Shown here in pieces: positions 61,950-64,000 of a DNA stretch of 64,000 bases. The stretch is from Antarctobacter sediminis. Lineage in GTDB: Bacteria; Pseudomonadota; Alphaproteobacteria; Rhodobacterales; Rhodobacteraceae. The translations under genes and the position numbers were made by a program. Each line of letters opens with the position of its first letter. Positions within the stretch are counted from its first letter, which is position 1. Location of the stretch: assembly GCF_019218285.1 (NCBI RefSeq), contig NZ_JAHUZG010000001.1, positions 1 through 64,000 on the forward strand, in the 5' to 3' direction. The notes under the pieces are model-generated. The model was not told the origin of the DNA. It made no database searches and saw only the letters and a list, made by a program, of their open reading frames with translations.

Positions 61950-61969
61950 GCGGGGGATGACTCCCCCGC
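61950..61969 (-). other. Stem-loop between aldehyde dehydrogenase and dctP
   Basis: GCGGGGGA (61950-61957) and TCCCCCGC (61962-61969) form an 8-bp perfect stem with a 4-nt loop in the 59-bp gap. There is no T-run, so the operon is probably not fully terminated here. Confidence 0.5.
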
Positions 61970-61973
61970 GGGG

Positions 61974-63473
61974 TCAGCCGTCCATGTTCAGGATCAGCGT
62001 CTTGAGTTCGGTAAAGGCTTCGATCGTCGCCTTGCCGCCTTCGCGTCCGATGCCCGAACGCTTGATCCCCCCGGCGGGCGAGTTGGGCATGACCGAATAG
62101 CCATTGATGCCGACGGTGCCGGTGCGCATGGCACGGCCAACGCGGAAGGCCCGTGTCAGATCCGAGGTCCAGACCCCGCCTGACAGGCCATAGTCGCTGC
62201 TGTTGGCGATGCGGACGGCCTCTTCTTCGGTCTCGAAGGGAATGACCGACAGCACCGGGCCAAAGATCTCTTCCTGCGCGATGCGCATGTCGTTGGCGAC
62301 ATTGGTGAACAGCGTCGGGTTGATCCAGTTGCCATTGGCAAGATCCCCGCCCGGGCGATCGCCGCCAAAGACCAGTTCGGCCCCCTGTTCCCGGCCGATG
62401 TCGACATAGGTCATGATCTTGTCGACCTGCCGTTTCGAGATGATCGGCGCAGAGGTTGTCGTCAGATCGAAAGGATCGCCGAATTTGACCGTGGCGACCT
62501 GTGCCCGTGCGTGTTCCAGAAACTCGTCGAGGATGGCACGGTGCACCACCGCCCGCGTCGGCGTGGAACAGACCTGACCGGACAGAAAGGTCGAGGACAG
62601 CGCCATGGTTGTCTTGGCGGCTACCTCGACGCCACGCGCATCGGGAAAGATCAGCGCGGCGGATTTCCCGCCCAGTTCCAGCGTCACGCGCTTCATGTTG
62701 CGCCCGGCGGTCGACAGGATCTTTTCCCCGACAACCGGGCTGCCGGTAAAGGTCACCTTGTCCACGCCCGGATGATCGGACAGGGCGGCGCCGGTCTCGG
62801 CGCCGCCGGTCACAAGGTTGAAGACGCCCTGCGGCAGGTCGCTTTCGGCGATGATCTCGGCCAGTTTCAGCGCCGCGAGGTTTGCCAGCTCCGAGGGTTT
62901 CAGCACGATGGTGCAACCGGTGGCCAGCGCCGGCGCAACCTTGAGTGCGAACATCATGATCGGCGCGTTCCATGGGATGATCGCGCCCACCACGCCCACC
63001 GGTTCACGGTAGGTCATGAAATGCAGGTTCTGGCTGTCCGTGTACTGGGGAAAGGTCTCGCCCGTGATCTTGTCGATCCAGCCGGCGTAGTGGTCGAAAA
63101 TATCCGAGGCCGTGACCGCCGAAACCCGCGTATTCAGGCTGAAGTTGATCGGGATGCCGTTGTCCAGCGTTTGAAGGTGTCCCAATTCCTCGGATGCATC
63201 AAGGATGCGGTCCACCAGCCTTTGCAGGATACGTTTGCGTTCGCGCGCACCCATCTGCGGCCATGGGCCGTCATCAAAGGCGCGGCGTGCGGCGGCCACG
63301 GCCTTGTCGACGCCGCGCTGACCGGCCTCGGGCATCGCGGCCACGATTTCATTCGTCGAAGGATGCACCTGATCGAACGTCGGGCCTTCGCCCGACTGCC
63401 ATGATCCGTCGATGAACAGACGCCCGTCGCCCACGTTCCATCTTGCTTTTTGCTGTAGCACGCTGCTGGTCAT
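61974..63473 (-). CDS. NAD(P)-dependent aldehyde dehydrogenase
   Basis: This 499-residue ALDH has IIPWNAP (Asn169), LELGGKS (Glu266) and the catalytic Cys302 in SGQVCST, with the expected C-terminal EEIFGPVLSVIPFE and GREGGKATIEAFTELKT. It would oxidise the aldehyde made by the divergent GMC enzyme to an acid. The ATG at 63473 has ACGGAGG upstream; the longer frame lacks a start site. It leads the minus operon with dctPQM and the IclR pair. Confidence 0.92.
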   Translation of the reverse strand: MTSSVLQQKARWNVGDGRLFIDGSWQSGEGPTFDQVHPSTNEIVAAMPEAGQRGVDKAVAAARRAFDDGPWPQMGARERKRILQRLVDRILDASEELGHLQTLDNGIPINFSLNTRVSAVTASDIFDHYAGWIDKITGETFPQYTDSQNLHFMTYREPVGVVGAIIPWNAPIMMFALKVAPALATGCTIVLKPSELANLAALKLAEIIAESDLPQGVFNLVTGGAETGAALSDHPGVDKVTFTGSPVVGEKILSTAGRNMKRVTLELGGKSAALIFPDARGVEVAAKTTMALSSTFLSGQVCSTPTRAVVHRAILDEFLEHARAQVATVKFGDPFDLTTTSAPIISKRQVDKIMTYVDIGREQGAELVFGGDRPGGDLANGNWINPTLFTNVANDMRIAQEEIFGPVLSVIPFETEEEAVRIANSSDYGLSGGVWTSDLTRAFRVGRAMRTGTVGINGYSVMPNSPAGGIKRSGIGREGGKATIEAFTELKTLILNMDG

Positions 63474-63577
63474 GCGATGCCTCCGTTTGTTCTGATTTAT
63501 GGGAGTAATCCCAAATATTGCAAAAATCAAGCCGGATGTTAAGACTGCTTTCCAGAGAGTGAGAACAGGGATGAAAA

Positions 63578-64000
63578 ATGACGGACTACGTGATCGTGGG
63601 CGCGGGCTCGGCTGGCTGCGTGCTGGCCAACCGACTGTCGGAAAACCCGAAAAACACCGTGACGCTGCTTGAGGCGGGTGATGCGGACCGGTCCATGATG
63701 ATCCATGTTCCAATTGCCAGCGGCGATCTGATTCGCCGCGGAGCCTTTGGCTGGAACTTTCATACCGAGCCGGAACCGGCGCTGGGCGACCGACGCATTT
63801 TCTGGCCGCGTGGCAAGGTGTTGGGGGGGTGTTCTTCGATCAACGGGCAGGTCTATATTCGCGGCCACCGGTCGGATTTCGACCACTGGGCGCAGCTGGG
63901 CAATAGTGGCTGGTCACATGACGAGCTGCTGCCCTACTTTCGCCGCTCCGAAGGACATGCAGACCGCAACGATCCCGCGCATGGGCGGGATGGAGAGTTG
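63578..64000 (+). CDS. GMC-family FAD oxidoreductase, N-terminal fragment
   Basis: The first 141 residues are visible; the gene runs off the right edge. DYVIVGAGSAGCVLANRL (3-20) binds FAD, LLEAGD follows, and VLGGCSSINGQVYIRGH (81-97) is GMC signature 1. Choline dehydrogenase and other alcohol dehydrogenases belong here. The ATG at 63578 is preferred; an ATG at 63571 is in another frame. It is divergent from the aldehyde dehydrogenase with 104 bp between, so alcohol to aldehyde to acid is the likely sequence. Confidence 0.9.
   Translation, partial: MTDYVIVGAGSAGCVLANRLSENPKNTVTLLEAGDADRSMMIHVPIASGDLIRRGAFGWNFHTEPEPALGDRRIFWPRGKVLGGCSSINGQVYIRGHRSDFDHWAQLGNSGWSHDELLPYFRRSEGHADRNDPAHGRDGEL

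Noticed and set aside
1-64000. CRISPR arrays, tRNA/rRNA genes, prophage, integrase, toxin-antitoxin or restriction systems
   Set aside because: I looked for spaced direct repeats, tRNA-like T-loop sequences and hallmark proteins and found none. A covariance-model and HMM search would be decisive.

Overview
The window is a GC-rich chromosomal segment of an alphaproteobacterium, most likely a Rhodobacterales (Roseobacter/Paracoccus-type) organism. The grounds are two TRAP transporters, an aerobic-type (CobG/CobF) cobalamin pathway with bluE-cbiB-cobD gene order, the ArsR-ArsC/Gap/ArsJ arsenic module and the codon use. I saw no tRNA, rRNA, CRISPR array, prophage or intact insertion sequence.

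Layout. 0-4 kb: start of acs (minus), then a dctPQM TRAP operon. 3.8-5.5 kb: a small secreted protein and a PLP aminotransferase. 5.6-8.8 kb: an arsenic operon (arsR-arsC fusion, gap, arsJ) behind a clear palindromic operator. 8.8-10.3 kb: a MarR regulator and a formylglycine-generating enzyme. 10.3-39.7 kb: cobalamin biosynthesis and cobalt uptake. 40-47 kb: aldo/keto reductase, FAH-family hydrolase, LysR, Lrp, a Zn-alcohol dehydrogenase, a SnoaL-like protein, proC and an aromatic aminotransferase. 47-57 kb: a series of divergent regulator/enzyme or regulator/transporter pairs. 57-64 kb: a catabolic block on the minus strand (aldehyde dehydrogenase, dctPQM, two IclR regulators) divergent from a GMC oxidoreductase that runs off the window.

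Cobalamin region. A plus-strand cobalamin riboswitch (about 20.42-20.59 kb) precedes a DUF1636 gene, cobW, cobN, cobG, cobH, cobI, cobJ, cobL, cobE, cobM, cobB, cobA and cobF, which are nearly all joined by ATGA/GTGA start-stop overlaps. cobK lies inside this series on the opposite strand. Divergent from the riboswitch is a minus operon cobO-metallophosphoesterase-DUF1289-HAD-cobQ. Further left, cobU-cobT-cobS (minus) and cobC-bluE-cbiB-cobD (plus) diverge from a 45-bp gap. These build the nucleotide loop and the aminopropanol arm. A second riboswitch, on the minus strand (about 39.83-40.0 kb), precedes a five-gene ECF metal transporter (cbiK/nikK-like, cbiM, cbiL-like, cbiQ, cbiO), which argues that it carries cobalt. 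The cobaltochelatase CobS/CobT subunits, bluB and cobR are not in the window.

Most notable observations: cobK is embedded antisense with its start codon overlapping that of cobL; a two-hairpin repeat sits in frame inside cobN and has a sister copy between gap and arsJ; three uncharacterised genes are translationally coupled between cobO and cobQ; a 14-codon ORF with a strong Shine-Dalgarno site lies just after the riboswitch; and a deleted proC remnant lies 0.7 kb upstream of intact proC.
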